Below are positions 44,870 to 55,700 of a stretch of 64,000 bases of DNA, in pieces. The notes under the pieces are model-generated. The model was not told where the DNA came from. It saw only the letters and a program-made list of their open reading frames with translations, and did not search any database. Numbering within the stretch: position 1 is the first letter of the stretch; the number at the start of each line of letters is the position of its first letter. Location: contig NC_063158.1 of assembly GCF_020921035.1 (NCBI RefSeq), forward strand, positions 5,314,001 to 5,378,000. The letters run 5' to 3'. The position numbers and the translations under genes were made by a program. This DNA comes from Rhodamnia argentea (Eukaryota; Streptophyta; Magnoliopsida; Myrtales; Myrtaceae).

Positions 44870-46403
44870 TAAGTCTTAAAACCAATTTGCGATTTCGGAC
44901 GCATGGCCATGGTTTGAGCCCCGCCAAAGACATTTATCCTCAAAGCTATCGCCTAGAGTCTCGTACCCCGTACCTTAATTATTACTCGTTCGCAATAGGA
45001 CGACGAGGGGGTTGTTTGTATTATTTTCATCCGATTGGATTACACGTCACAATGCCGTAGAAAAATTTCATGGTTCCTAAGGGAATAACATGTTTTCACG
45101 CTAACTACGCAATAATATGTACTTGCCACTTTATAAATTGGGGTGATCGGAAAGAAGAAACATCTTCCTCATAAAGTGCATGTGATAGTTACAATCTCGC
45201 GTTAAAGGAAATTCGAGAGAAGATTCAATTCTCGGTATGGGTCTTGAGCTCTTACATTATCCGATCCCTTAAGTAAAATCGAGTTGCATTATGAGTTCGT
45301 GTGGCCCATTTTGACAGGTCCCACCCGCCACTTTATAAATTAGGATATTGAAGGGTTATTCAAGATAAAGATTCAATTTCCAGTACGGGTCTTGAGCTCT
45401 TACGTTATTTGATCCGTTAGTTTCCAAGAACTCCGAAACACATAAATCCAATCCTCGACGGACTATAGGAAGAGGTTTCGGTACCATCCGATGAGATTAG
45501 AAAGACGAAAAAGTTCAAGAAACAACATGAACGCCCCCACAACCCTACCTACCAGACAAATCTATTGCACCTAGAGTTCTTTGAATAACGAAATCGATGA
45601 TATTATCGGTACGTTCGCCGGCATACGGTTGTTTTTCTAAAGAACCGTAAACGGTGGTGAAAAATCTAGATTTGGGGGTTAAAGATTCTTATGTTGAGCA
45701 CATATCCGGAGTGGTGGTCCTCCATCTCTTGTCCAGACAGCTCGAAATAGATTTGATTTAGTTGTTTAGATGCTGAGACAGGAAATTACATCACGCGGCG
45801 GTTACATCACCCGACATGTTGATATAACACATAGGTAGTCAATTCAATTTTCTCTTTCTTCACAAAAAAATAATAAGTTTTTTTTAATTGTTACACCCAG
45901 GTGATGATGATGATGATGATGATTAAGTAAAATTCATCGTGACAATGAATGCACCGTCTATTCTCATATAAGGTATAATCGATCTCTCGAAGATTCGAAA
46001 TTAATGTTAATAGAATTCACATATATGGTAGAATAACCATTAAAGGCAATAGTTGATGCTTGGGCACACCCCATTTCTTTTGGAGTTTATGTCCTGCTAA
46101 AACCCTAATTTGTTTCCCTTTCCTTACGTTTTCAGTGTGTTATAAGGCAAGTTGGGCAAGTTCCTCCACTTGTGCCGATGAAATCGAATTGCAACTTGCC
46201 TAAGCTTTGGTCATAATCGAAATGGGATGTCATGGTTTGGGCCCCTGAAAATCGGTTCATTAACATGAGCCGAATCGATTCAACTCAGCAATTCTTTTAT
46301 GTTTTCCTGCTTTCAAAGTTTCTAAGATTCGGAGGTTAATGTGTCCCTAGAGAGTAGATCGTAAAAATTTTCTTCTCTTTTCTCGGATACTTGGATTTTT
46401 CTT
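44870..46403. other. Spacer with a diverged direct duplication and an (ATG)n tract
   Basis: GCCACTTTATAAATT followed, about 100 bp later, by GGGTCTTGAGCTCTTAC occurs twice (about 45126-45270 and 45328-45420), a diverged tandem duplication of roughly 150 bp. A GAT/ATG microsatellite lies at about 45901-45923. No gene recognised. Confidence 0.5.
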
Positions 46404-47290
46404 AGGTTGTGTTTGGTCATGAGAATAAAAATCGAGATATGATATAATTTATTCTACCCCATGTTTGATAACTGTTTAGGATAGGATAAAAGGGAATATA
46501 CCCTAGATAACAAAAAAAAAAATCCTAAGAGAGGAGGTGAAATAGATTTGGATAGGATTTTTCAAGAGGGTAGATACCGGAAGAATCAGATTTTTCCCAC
46601 AACCACCACCTCTGATCCTCTGCGCTAAGTCACCTCTCTAGTGTCGGCCCGCTTCTTCGATGATGGCGGCCATCAAGTGTAGTCGCCTCTCCGGCGGTGC
46701 TATGCTGGGGTCTTCGATCGCAAAGCCGGGTATCTCTGCAATCTTGTTATTTAAGTTATTGTGCGGGATATGAAATCGTGTCCCTTGTTCTTTAATCTCT
46801 TGAACTTTTTCAACATTCGAAATGAGTCTCAACATATCATGAAAAATTCTAGGTTTATCATCGACTTTCAAAGTAGCTCTCTTGGAAAACATACATAGAT
46901 GCATCTTCAACTTGTAAAAAGAGACTAAATGATTTCATTTTTCAACACTTGTTTATTCGATCGACAAAACAACAAGTAAGGCCAACGGGTCATTTTCAAA
47001 GAATTTGACTCCAAATCAAGACCCCCAGTTCTACGGAGTCCGCTCAATCAATGTCACAAACCTCTACTCAACAATCTCTTACTTTTCGAATTTTACCACT
47101 GAATAATTTCTAAAGCATTTTGATGTTCCATCAAAACAGAGTCGATCTCGGCCGCGCTTTGCCTCTGCTTATCCAACTTTATATCTGCAGTTCATCACAC
47201 AATACATAGGATGTGATAAAATTCTTGGATTTCTTATCCTATCATATTCAGTCCTATCATGACTAAAAATTCGGATGACCAGTGTTACCC
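46404..47290. mobile_element. TIR element, probably non-autonomous, with a coding-like interior
   Basis: The left end GGTTGTGTTTGGTCATGAG and the reverse complement of the right end GGGTAACACTGGTCATCCG are imperfect inverted repeats; inner arms also match (GAGATATGATATAATTT with GACTGAATATGATAGG). On the minus strand, 46638-46910 is open (KPRIFHDMLRLISNVEKVQ; IPHNNLNNKIAEIPGFAIED) and 47095-47190 is open after a CTGCAG acceptor (KLDKQRQSAAEIDSVLMEHQ). These could be exons of a captured host gene or of a decayed element gene; I cannot name the family. The target duplication is unclear. Confidence 0.5.
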
Positions 47291-47420
47291 CTCTTCCCCA
47301 AATTTGTTTTTGGCAACCTACCTTGTTCCAAAATTGAATATTTTTATCTTCCGTGTTATTGTCAATGGACATATGTCCGTAAAAGATGTGGGTCAAATCA
47401 AATGAATTATGTAAATATAT

Positions 47421-48015
47421 GAGAAAAATTATTAGAAAATTCCTAAAATCATTGCAATTGTGCCGATTCAGTTCTAAATATTTTGCAATTGTGCCAATTT
47501 AGTATATCCAACAAATTTTGGCCTATCGACATCGTTAGCGTTGACGTGGATGCCGGTTAGCCGATGATGTAATACTTTTTTTATGTTTTTTTTTTTAATT
47601 TTTAAAAATTTTTTTTTTCCTTCCCCTTCCCTCTTCCATCTCTAGCTGGTCGCTAGACCTCGGTGACCGGAAAAAGGTGATGGCCAGCGAGGCTTGACCT
47701 CGTTGTCGCCGCCTTGCCCGCCGACGACGAGGTTGAACCTTGCCATGACCGGTTGCCAAGGTTCGGCGACCGACTGGAGGTACCATAGGGAAGGGGAAGG
47801 AAAAAAAGAAAAAGAAAAAGAAAAGTAAAAAAGAATAAAAAAATATTAGAATATTATGTTGCTGGCATCCATGTCAACACCGGTCGGCCAAAATTCACCG
47901 AATGGACTGAAATGACACAAATGCAAAAGAATTAGGATTGAATTAGCAAAAAATATTGTTTAGAAATAAAGTGGCACAATTGGAATAGATTTAGGACTTT
48001 TTTAGCAATTTTTCC
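47421..48015. mobile_element. Foldback (long-TIR) element, 595 bp
   Basis: The left arm starts GAGAAAAATTATTAGAAAA and the right arm inverted starts AGGAAAAATTGCTAAAAAA; similarity runs on for about 150 bp (GCAATTGTGCC with CCAATTGTGCC; CCAACAAATTTTGGCCTAT with GGTGAATTTTGGCCGACC; GACGTGGATGCC with GACATGGATGCC). The core 47640-47790 is GC-rich (CTCGGTGACCGG, CGTTGTCGCCGCC). There is no gene; the minus-strand frame 47595-47786 is compositional. A relative, much decayed, is at 1712-2035. Likely Mutator-like or another foldback group. Confidence 0.7.
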
Positions 48016-48835
48016 TGAATCTGTGTGTATCCACGAAAATTACAAGTCCACGAGGTAAATGGTAGTGATCTAGAAGTGAAATTTCGGACTGTTTTTCTAT
48101 GATTTGTTAAAATTTAATACATGATAGTAAATTTGCCAAATGTGCTGTCAATATATGGTAACCGGAAAACTTTATCGTCGGTTATCTACAAATAAGTACA
48201 AACTTAATTACCTTTAAACCTAGTTAATTATTGTATTATTCTGATGAAGCTATTGTGATTTGTGACTATTTTAAACTTTGCCAACTCATACCCTAATTAT
48301 CAATGTCCATGTTTACCAACTTATATTACAGTTGAACTTTCATTTTTGATCTTCAGACCAAAAAAAAGAACTTTCATTTTTGATCTGACCCAAAAAAAAA
48401 AAAAATTCATTGTGATATCAAAGTTTGGCAGCATTTTCAATTTGCAGCTACCGTAAATATCTGAAGATTTGCCAATTGTCATTCGAAATTATCAATGTCC
48501 GTAGTGGATCAGTGTAGATGCTACCAACGTAGCTATTAATTTGCCATGGTTATCAGTGGGAAAATGGTCCAATAAGCCCTAAACTATTGCACCGATGCCA
48601 CATCAGCCCTAAACTTTTCAATTTTGTCAAATTTTTTTCTAGTCAATTTAGCCCTACACATATGCTCAAAATTGTAGTCGTTTGAGTAAAAAAAAAAATT
48701 CCGAAAATCGCTAATATGGCTATGTGTCATGTAGGATGACCGATGATGATTGAACCGTCACATCGGTAATTTCCATGCAATGATTATTTTTGTTGCATCC
48801 TTCACAAAGTCAGCAGCTACCTATATGCCACCTAA
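48016..48835. other. AT-rich spacer; partial foldback repeat at about 48550-48780
   Basis: AATAAGCCCTAAACTATTGC and ATCAGCCCTAAACTTTTC near 48570-48620 resemble one arm of a foldback repeat of the 47.4 kb type, without a clear second arm. A duplicated phrase GAACTTTCATTTTTGATCT occurs at about 48332 and 48369. No gene. Confidence 0.4.
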
Positions 48836-49651
48836 GGGACTGTTGGGTAACAATTTCGAGCTTGGGAATAGTTTCTAAGTTGAAATGATTCTTCTTATTA
48901 TGTTCCCTAGAACAGTTTCTAAGCAAAAGAACGCGTTTGGTAGTTGCACAATAGTTCTATATTAGGATTAGAAAAAGAACAAAAATGCTTTTGGTATGAT
49001 CCTAAAAATTTATATTCCCAAATTTTCTTATTTAATTATAAAGATTTGAGCAGAGGCAACGGGGGCTGGCGATGGTGGAGACCGGCGGCGGCGGCGATTA
49101 GTGACTAGTGGCAATCGGCGACCAACGGCGATTGGCTTTGGTGGAGGCTGGCGACAACCGACAATGGTGGAGAACAATGGCAACGATCATGACCAGCGGC
49201 AATCGGCTATCGACGACAACAATTGGTGGTGGTGGCTGCAATGGTCGATGGTGGAGATCGGCAGCGGCGATGAGTAGTTGTGGAGACCGCCGACGGTTTG
49301 ATATCGGTAACCGGTGGCGGTGGAGATCGGTGGCGACGACGATGGAGACCGACGATGACGATCGGCGGCCGACGGCAATGGTGGGGATCGGCGGTGGACT
49401 CGTGGTTGTGAAGACGAGCATTGAGTTACACCGAGCTTATTTTTCTAAAATGGTATTGTTTCTCTTTGAGTGAGCTTGTTTCATAAAATCGTTTCTGGGA
49501 ACAAAGAAACAACTTTTTTTTTTTTGCTTCTTTTTTTGTTTCAAATTTGTTATGGGAACAGAAAAATTACCAAATAGATTTATGCTCTTTTTATATTTCA
49601 AGGAACAAAAGAACAAGAATCAGAAGATCTTGAGTGTTACCAAAGAGGTCC
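48836..49651. mobile_element. Tourist-like (PIF/Harbinger) non-autonomous element, 816 bp
   Basis: Ends GGGACTGTTGGGTAAC and, inverted, GGACCTCTTTGGTAAC, flanked by TAA on both sides (48833-48835 and 49652-49654), the TWA duplication of PIF/Harbinger. Arms are AT-rich; the core 49040-49410 is GC-rich with repeated GGCGGCGG/TGGTGGAGACCGG phrases and gives long spurious frames on both strands (poly Gly/Arg/Trp or poly Pro/Ser). No transposase. Its ends resemble those of the 4.8 kb Harbinger element (GGCTGCGTTTGG). Confidence 0.7.
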
Positions 49652-49759
49652 TAAGTCATCAGAAAAATGTACTTCCAGAAGAAGAATCAATTACTCGACC
49701 CTTATCATCTCTTAATTATTTCTATTCATAACGAATTGTAATATTTATGCACTTTCGAA

Positions 49760-50300
49760 ATGCTTTTGAGTGCAAGGTTCAGGAAAGTTAATGTAACAAA
49801 GGCACCAAAGTCGTGTGGCACAGGCTTGTCCAGTTTTCATCTAACGGGGCCCAGATTTGGTTTTATTTCCTGGCTTGCCAGTGGTAGATTGCCTACCTTA
49901 GAAAGAATTGGCAGATGGTCTGCCCCTGGTGTCCCTTTGTTGTGCTTATTCCGTCGGTAGTGAAGCGAAGCTCGCTCTCGCTTCTGCTTTGAATGTTGCT
50001 TTTCTGCTCGAGTATGGCGCAAAGTCCTGGAGATATGCTCTGTCAATAGGATTCCCGGAAATCGGCAAGCTGATCTTACTTGGCTTCTGCAAGTAGGGAA
50101 GGGCAGGGAGCTCCAGAAAGTTTTGGGGAAGTTGCTTTGGAGTGCTTGCATTTGCTTCATCTGGTTACAAGGAATGCTTTGCTTCATCATCAAGTTGCTG
50201 CATCTGCGGAGGAGACCCTTCGCTTCCATTAGATTTCCTGGAAAACATCGTTTCGAGGGCTCTATTAGCATGAAGAGAAAGGTCACATCAGATCTCTAGT
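49760..50300 (+). pseudogene. LINE reverse-transcriptase-related fragment (zf-RVT C-terminal region), broken
   Basis: One frame at 49840-49960 reads FGFISWLASGRLPTLERIGR, matching the conserved WLA..GRL.T.DRL..W block of the zinc-binding domain at the C-terminus of plant LINE ORF2. After at least one frame change, 49993-50170 continues FECCFSARVWRKVLEICSVN and GKGRELQKVLGKLLWSACIC, also typical of this region, which normally follows a Cys-rich knuckle and precedes the element's end. Only about 180 residues' worth is left; no endonuclease or reverse-transcriptase core and no poly-A tail or target duplication was found. It lies between two TIR elements. Confidence 0.7.
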
Positions 50301-50330
50301 GGGATATATTTTTTTTTAATCGAAGTGTTA

Positions 50331-51351
50331 CGAATCGTTTGGTAGCATTTCTATTTTTGGGGAATAATTTCTGTTCAGAAATAATTTTTTCTATTTCTAT
50401 TCTCTCAACGAGTTTTTGAATATCTGCACAAAATTTCTATGCTTGGAATAGAAAAACTACATAAATGCTTTGGTGCGACTCTAAAAATTTCTATACCCGA
50501 TTTTTTTCATCTGATTATAAAAATGTCAATGGCCACTTAACAATTCATGTTTGGATAAAATTGAACTTTTAATAACTTTAACAGTTCAAGATATTCAAAA
50601 ATGGCCTCAGAAAATGTAACTTAATAGTTAGTAATTGTGTCAAAAATATTTTCGCTGACCCTACCCGACCCAAAATTTTCAGATTTTTTCGGTCGGGTTG
50701 GGTTGGGTAGTGAGTAAATGATTTTGGATAGTTTGATGGTTCGGGTCGAGTTAGGCCAGTTTGGCTTGGGTTTTTTTTTTTTTGCACTTCTTCACTTCTC
50801 ACCAGCATTCCCAAAAATAAAATAAAAAACTATAATTAATCAAAAGATATGGTTTAAAGATTCAATCCAAAAATTAATAATATATAACTCCGCTCTCCTC
50901 GTCTCCTCCCACCGCACCCATGTCCGATAAACAAAAAAAGGACTTAATAAAACTCTAGCGTTAGCATAATTCATATATGTAGATACAAATCATCCGAATA
51001 TGAATTTAAATATTCTTCCATTGTTATCAATTCTTTTATATTGCATACGAATTTTTCATGGCATCTTCTAAAAAAAAAATAAACCCTAAATTGTAAACCC
51101 GACCCGACAACTTAGGTATATGCGGGTCGAGTCGGGTTATGCTAAGTTTATTTCTTTAAAATAACCTTGTTTCTTGTTTTCTTCTCGGGAACAAAAAAGT
51201 AGATTTTTTTTAACTTCTTATTTTTGTTTAAAATCTTTTCCTTATCTACTGATTTGTTTCGGAGAATATAAAGTGAATTGGCGTACACAAATAGATTTCT
51301 CTTCTTTCGAAATGAAAAAATAGAGAAATAGAACAGTTACCAAACAGATCC
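50331..51351. mobile_element. Tourist-like (PIF/Harbinger) non-autonomous element, 1,021 bp, with an insertion
   Basis: Ends CGAATCGTTTGGTAGC and, inverted, GGATCTGTTTGGTAAC, flanked by TTA on both sides (50328-50330 and 51352-51354). The arms match the element at 48836-49651 (AGAACAGTTACCAAACAGAT on the right; TTCTATTTTTGGGGAATAA on the left). The middle (about 50640-51140) contains GGTCGGGTTGGGTT and, inverted, AACCCGACCCGAC, suggesting a nested second repeat. No gene. Confidence 0.68.
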
Positions 51352-51661
51352 TTAGTTCGCGAATGTTCAAATCTTACCATATACGGATTTGCTTGTCTAG
51401 TTCGATTGCCAAGTCGGGCTCGTAGCGCGAGTAGTCCTCCCACACTCGGTAGCCGAGTTACCCTCTAGTGAAAAACGGGAAACCAAACCGCGTTATGTCG
51501 TGCTGTTAAATCGACTCCTACAAATTTAAAAAAAAAAAAATTTGGTCAGAAGTAAAAATAGTAATAATTCTTGCAGATAAAGTAGCGCGTAAAAAAAAAT
51601 TTACTCTCTACATGCACTCTCTGCTACTGCTGCTGCGGGTTCACTCTTCACGCGGCAAAGG

Positions 51662-51696
<35 letters not shown>

Positions 51697-52767
51697 ACGG
51701 GGTTTGACTTCGATTTTTATTACAGTTCCATCGAAACGGTCGCCAGGCCATAGAGGGAACGCCACGTGTGACGAAACGTCCGACGGGGAGGGGGTGATTT
51801 ATTGTGGGTTGATCGGTTTCGCTTCGTCAAAGCGCGGTTAAGGTCTCCCCTCTCTCTGCTCCGTACATGGTGAAAGGAGGGAGGCGAAAATCATAAATGA
51901 TGACTCAACCCCACCCCATTTATTGCGTCAACACGAAGACGAACCCCACCATCTCCCCTCCCCCGTCTCTCGATATCTCGATCGGCTGTTCCTTCCTGCT
52001 AAGTTTTAGTGCCGAAACAGAAGGACCAAAGAAGAAGAAGAAGAAGAGGGGAAAGAAGGGTAAATATGTTGCTCTCTCTCTCTCTCTCTTCAAGTTACAG
52101 TCTCTCTCTCTCTCTCTCTGTGTTTCAGAGTGCGGACCGACATTTGTTGTGCCCATGGTGGGCTTGTTTACTTGCTTGAAAAGAAGGAAAACTGGGTTTT
52201 TTTTTTTTTTTTGGCCTTTTCTCATCCTTATCGTTTTCTTCCTTGTAAAGTGCAGTTGAGAGGTATGGTGGTGTCGTGTCGGGACTCAGCCCATGGGACT
52301 TAAAGAGCTTCGCGATCTTTCATGTTCTGGGTTTTGACTCGAACGCGAGAACTCAGTCTTCCAGGTATGGCAATTAATTATGAGCTCGAACCCCATCTTC
52401 CCAAAGGCATCAATTGGGGACAAGCAAGAAAAATGCATTTTCTTCTCCTTCCTTTGCACTTTGCAGCGGCTGTTTCGGCTTCCTGATTTTCTCCCGGAAA
52501 ATACTCGTGAATATGAATACCCGTTTCTCAGTTTAACCTAATTCTACGAAAGTTTTTTTTCTTCTTTTTTTGCCCTCCTTATCCTTGGCTCAGTGGGTTC
52601 TCTCTCTCAGTCTTTCTGTGTCTGCATTTTTAGTATACAGGAGGTGTCCAGTTGAAGGGACAGGGGAAATAGGAGCACGAAGGGTTTTGAACGCAGTTCT
52701 TCTCTGATCCTGTAGTGTATATACGTTTGGGAGTAAAGAAAAAAAAATTGAGAGAGAGAGAGCAAAG
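51352..52767 (+). promoter_or_regulatory. HDG5-like promoter and leader, with GA and CT tracts
   Basis: A (GA)n tract at 51664-51694, a GAA tract near 52030, and CT tracts at about 52072-52089 and 52103-52119 precede the ATG at 52768. GC-box-like GGAGGGGGTG is at about 51787. HD-ZIP IV genes often have a leader intron; a donor-like GGTAAATAT at 52059 and later T-rich/AG sites could provide one, but I cannot fix it. No L1-box was identified with confidence. Confidence 0.45.
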
Positions 52768-55700
52768 ATGTTTGGAGATTGCCAGGTGATGTCATCCATG
52801 GGAGGGACTGGTATTTCCGCCGAGTCCCTCTTCTCGTCGCCGATCCGAAACTCTAACTTTGACTTCATGTCGAGCTTGCCCTTCAACGCCTTCGCTCCGC
52901 TCATTCCTGTTAGTATAAAACTCTCTCTCTCTCTCTCTCTCTCTCCGCCTCGGAAAGATATGAAACGGTTCTAAAAGCCGACTAGTCCTTTTCGTCGCTG
53001 ACGCATCTTGCTTCTCATTTCCGATCTTTTTGTAGAAAGAAGAAGAGATTAATGGAATGCTGGGAGGGAGCAGCAACAGCAAGGAGGAGATGGTGGACAG
53101 TGGAGGGTCCGGGAGCGAGCATTTCCTGGAAGAGAAGTCGTCGGCGAACGAGCTGTTAGATCAAGACGGCGGCGGCGATCAAGATCAGCCTCCGAACAAG
53201 AAGAAGCGTTACCATCGACACACCGCTCGCCAGATCCAAGAAATGGAAGCGTACGTTGTTTATTTTATTTCAAGACATATACACACTACACACAGTCTCT
53301 CTCTCTTACACACATGCAACAGTACCTAGTTTATACAAGTATATATGTTTGTCGTCTCATCATTCTTCTTGCATTCAAATATTCTAAGCACATTATTTGT
53401 GCTTATACAGTACCTGCATGTTTCGCTAATCCCCCAAGATTTCGGAGATCTTGAACATTTTCCTCTTCCTCTCACTTTTTCATTTGTTTTTCCTTGGATA
53501 AGATCATTATTGTTGTTTATAGTAATGTTTTCCTTTGCAAAATGTTTCATAGATTGTTTAAGGAATGCCCTCATCCAGACGACAAGCAGAGGATGAGGCT
53601 GAGCCAGGAGCTAGGGCTCAAGCCTCGCCAGGTCAAGTTCTGGTTCCAAAACCGGCGAACCCAAATGAAGGTTTGTGGGCGTGCGTGTGTTTCTGTCCGT
53701 GTCTGCGTGAGCTTCTCTGGCTAATACACATGTGCTTTCTCTCTCTTCCCTCTTGAAGTTTCAAAACCCTAGTTGATAATGTTACGGGGAAATAATGATC
53801 CATTATTGAGCTTGCTCTCACTATGTCGCGTAGCTCGTAGGAGAAAGGAAGGAGAAAAATCCTTTTGACGACGGGTCATTATTTGTAGTCCTCTTCCTTA
53901 CAGACTGTAATGTATACTCCTCAATAAATGTTAGCTGCTGCAGCAATTAGAACCCTACCTGTACGGAGTAAATGCTTTGTAAACTTCTAGGGTTCCTCGG
54001 AGGTGAAAATGTTGTCCAATGTTTGTTCATGCGACTCCCTAACATGATATCAAGAACCGACAGAGTGTGCTTAGCTTTGTACACTTGGTTGATGAATAAT
54101 TACGGTTCTAAAAAGCAACATTAGCTTGGTGATGTCCAGCGCCTTGGTCTGTAACTCAACATGGCCACAAATTACATGATCATACACCGTCTCTCTCTGC
54201 TTAGAGACATCATGTTGAAGTGCATTCACTTTGCATACGGATACTTGACTTCGCTTCGGCTATTTGGATAACAAAATATGTAGGCACAGCAAGACCGAGC
54301 TGACAATGTGATCCTGAGGGCCGAGAATGATAACCTGAAGAACGAGAATTACAGGCTTCAAGCGGCCTTGCGGAACATAGTGTGTCCTAACTGTGGCGGC
54401 CCGGGGATGCTAGGAGAGATGGGCTTTGACGAGCAGCAGCTTCGCATTGAAAATGCTCGACTCAAGGAGGAGGTAAAATTGTTACTTAGCTGGCAATTGG
54501 CACACTTACGAACATAAGAGTTGCCTCATGACTTCAACAATCTCAGGGGGAATTGATGTTAATGATGCCTTCTTTTTCTTTTTGAAAACCAATGGCAACA
54601 GCTGGAACGTGTGTGCTGTCTCGCTTCACGGTACAGCGGCCAGCATATGCAATCAATTCCACCAATGTCTCTTTTTCAGCCATCGCTCGACTTGGAGATG
54701 ACCATCTACCCACCGAGGCATTTCCCGGAACCCATGTCCTCTTGCTCAGACATGATCATGCCCATGCCTTTGCTGCCGCAAGACAGTCCGCACCACATGG
54801 CCGAAAACGGTGGCCTCATATTAATGGAAGACGAGAAATCGCTCGCCCTAGAGCTCGCCATGTCCTCTGTGGAGGAACTCTCCAAAATGTGCTTCACAGC
54901 CGAGCCCCTTTGGGTGCGGAGCGGCAAGAGCGGCAAGGTAGTGCTCAATTTCGAGGAGCATGCACGGTTGTTCCCGTGGCGGTTGGACAGTGATCACAAG
55001 CAACCCTCGGACGAGCTTAGGAAAGAAGCTAGTAGAGACAGTGCTGTTGTTATAATGAATAGCATCACTCTGGTTGATGCGTTCTTGGATGCTGTAAGTC
55101 TTGTTGTACATCTACCTGGTGTTATCTTATGATTATATCGTGGTTAACTTGTTAATCTTGACAGTTGACACACGATAATGTATCTTTTTGCCAGAGCAAG
55201 TGGATGGAATTGTTTCCCACCATTGTTTCTAGGGCAAAAACTATGCAAGTCATAGCATCAGGCGTCTCAGGTCATGCAAATGGCTCTCTTCACCTGGTAA
55301 TTAACTATTTCCAATATACACGGTTGATTATGTCGGTGTATCTCTTCTCTTGTGTTATAAGAACTACAATTTTTGTTTTTTTTTTGGTCAAGTAGATGTA
55401 CGCGGAATTGCAAGTTCTTTCGCCGATGGTACCGACACGGGAGACATACTTCCTTCGTTATTGCCAGCAAAATGTGGAGGAGGGAAGTTGGGCGATCGTC
55501 GATTTTCCCATGGACAGCCTACACGACAATCTCGCTCCGCCGCCTTCCTTCCCCAGATACATAAGACGGCCTTCAGGTTGCGTCATTCAAGACATGCCCA
55601 ATGGCTACTCAAGGGTAAGCCCTAACCAATCAGCTAAACATTTGTACATATACTTACATAGATTATTATTATTACTAGAACAACCGCCGATGCGAACATA

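Noticed and set aside
49098-49473. Overlapping 107- and 121-codon frames in the 49 kb element
   Set aside because: Low-complexity Trp/Arg/Gly and Pro/Ser translations of a GC-rich repeat.
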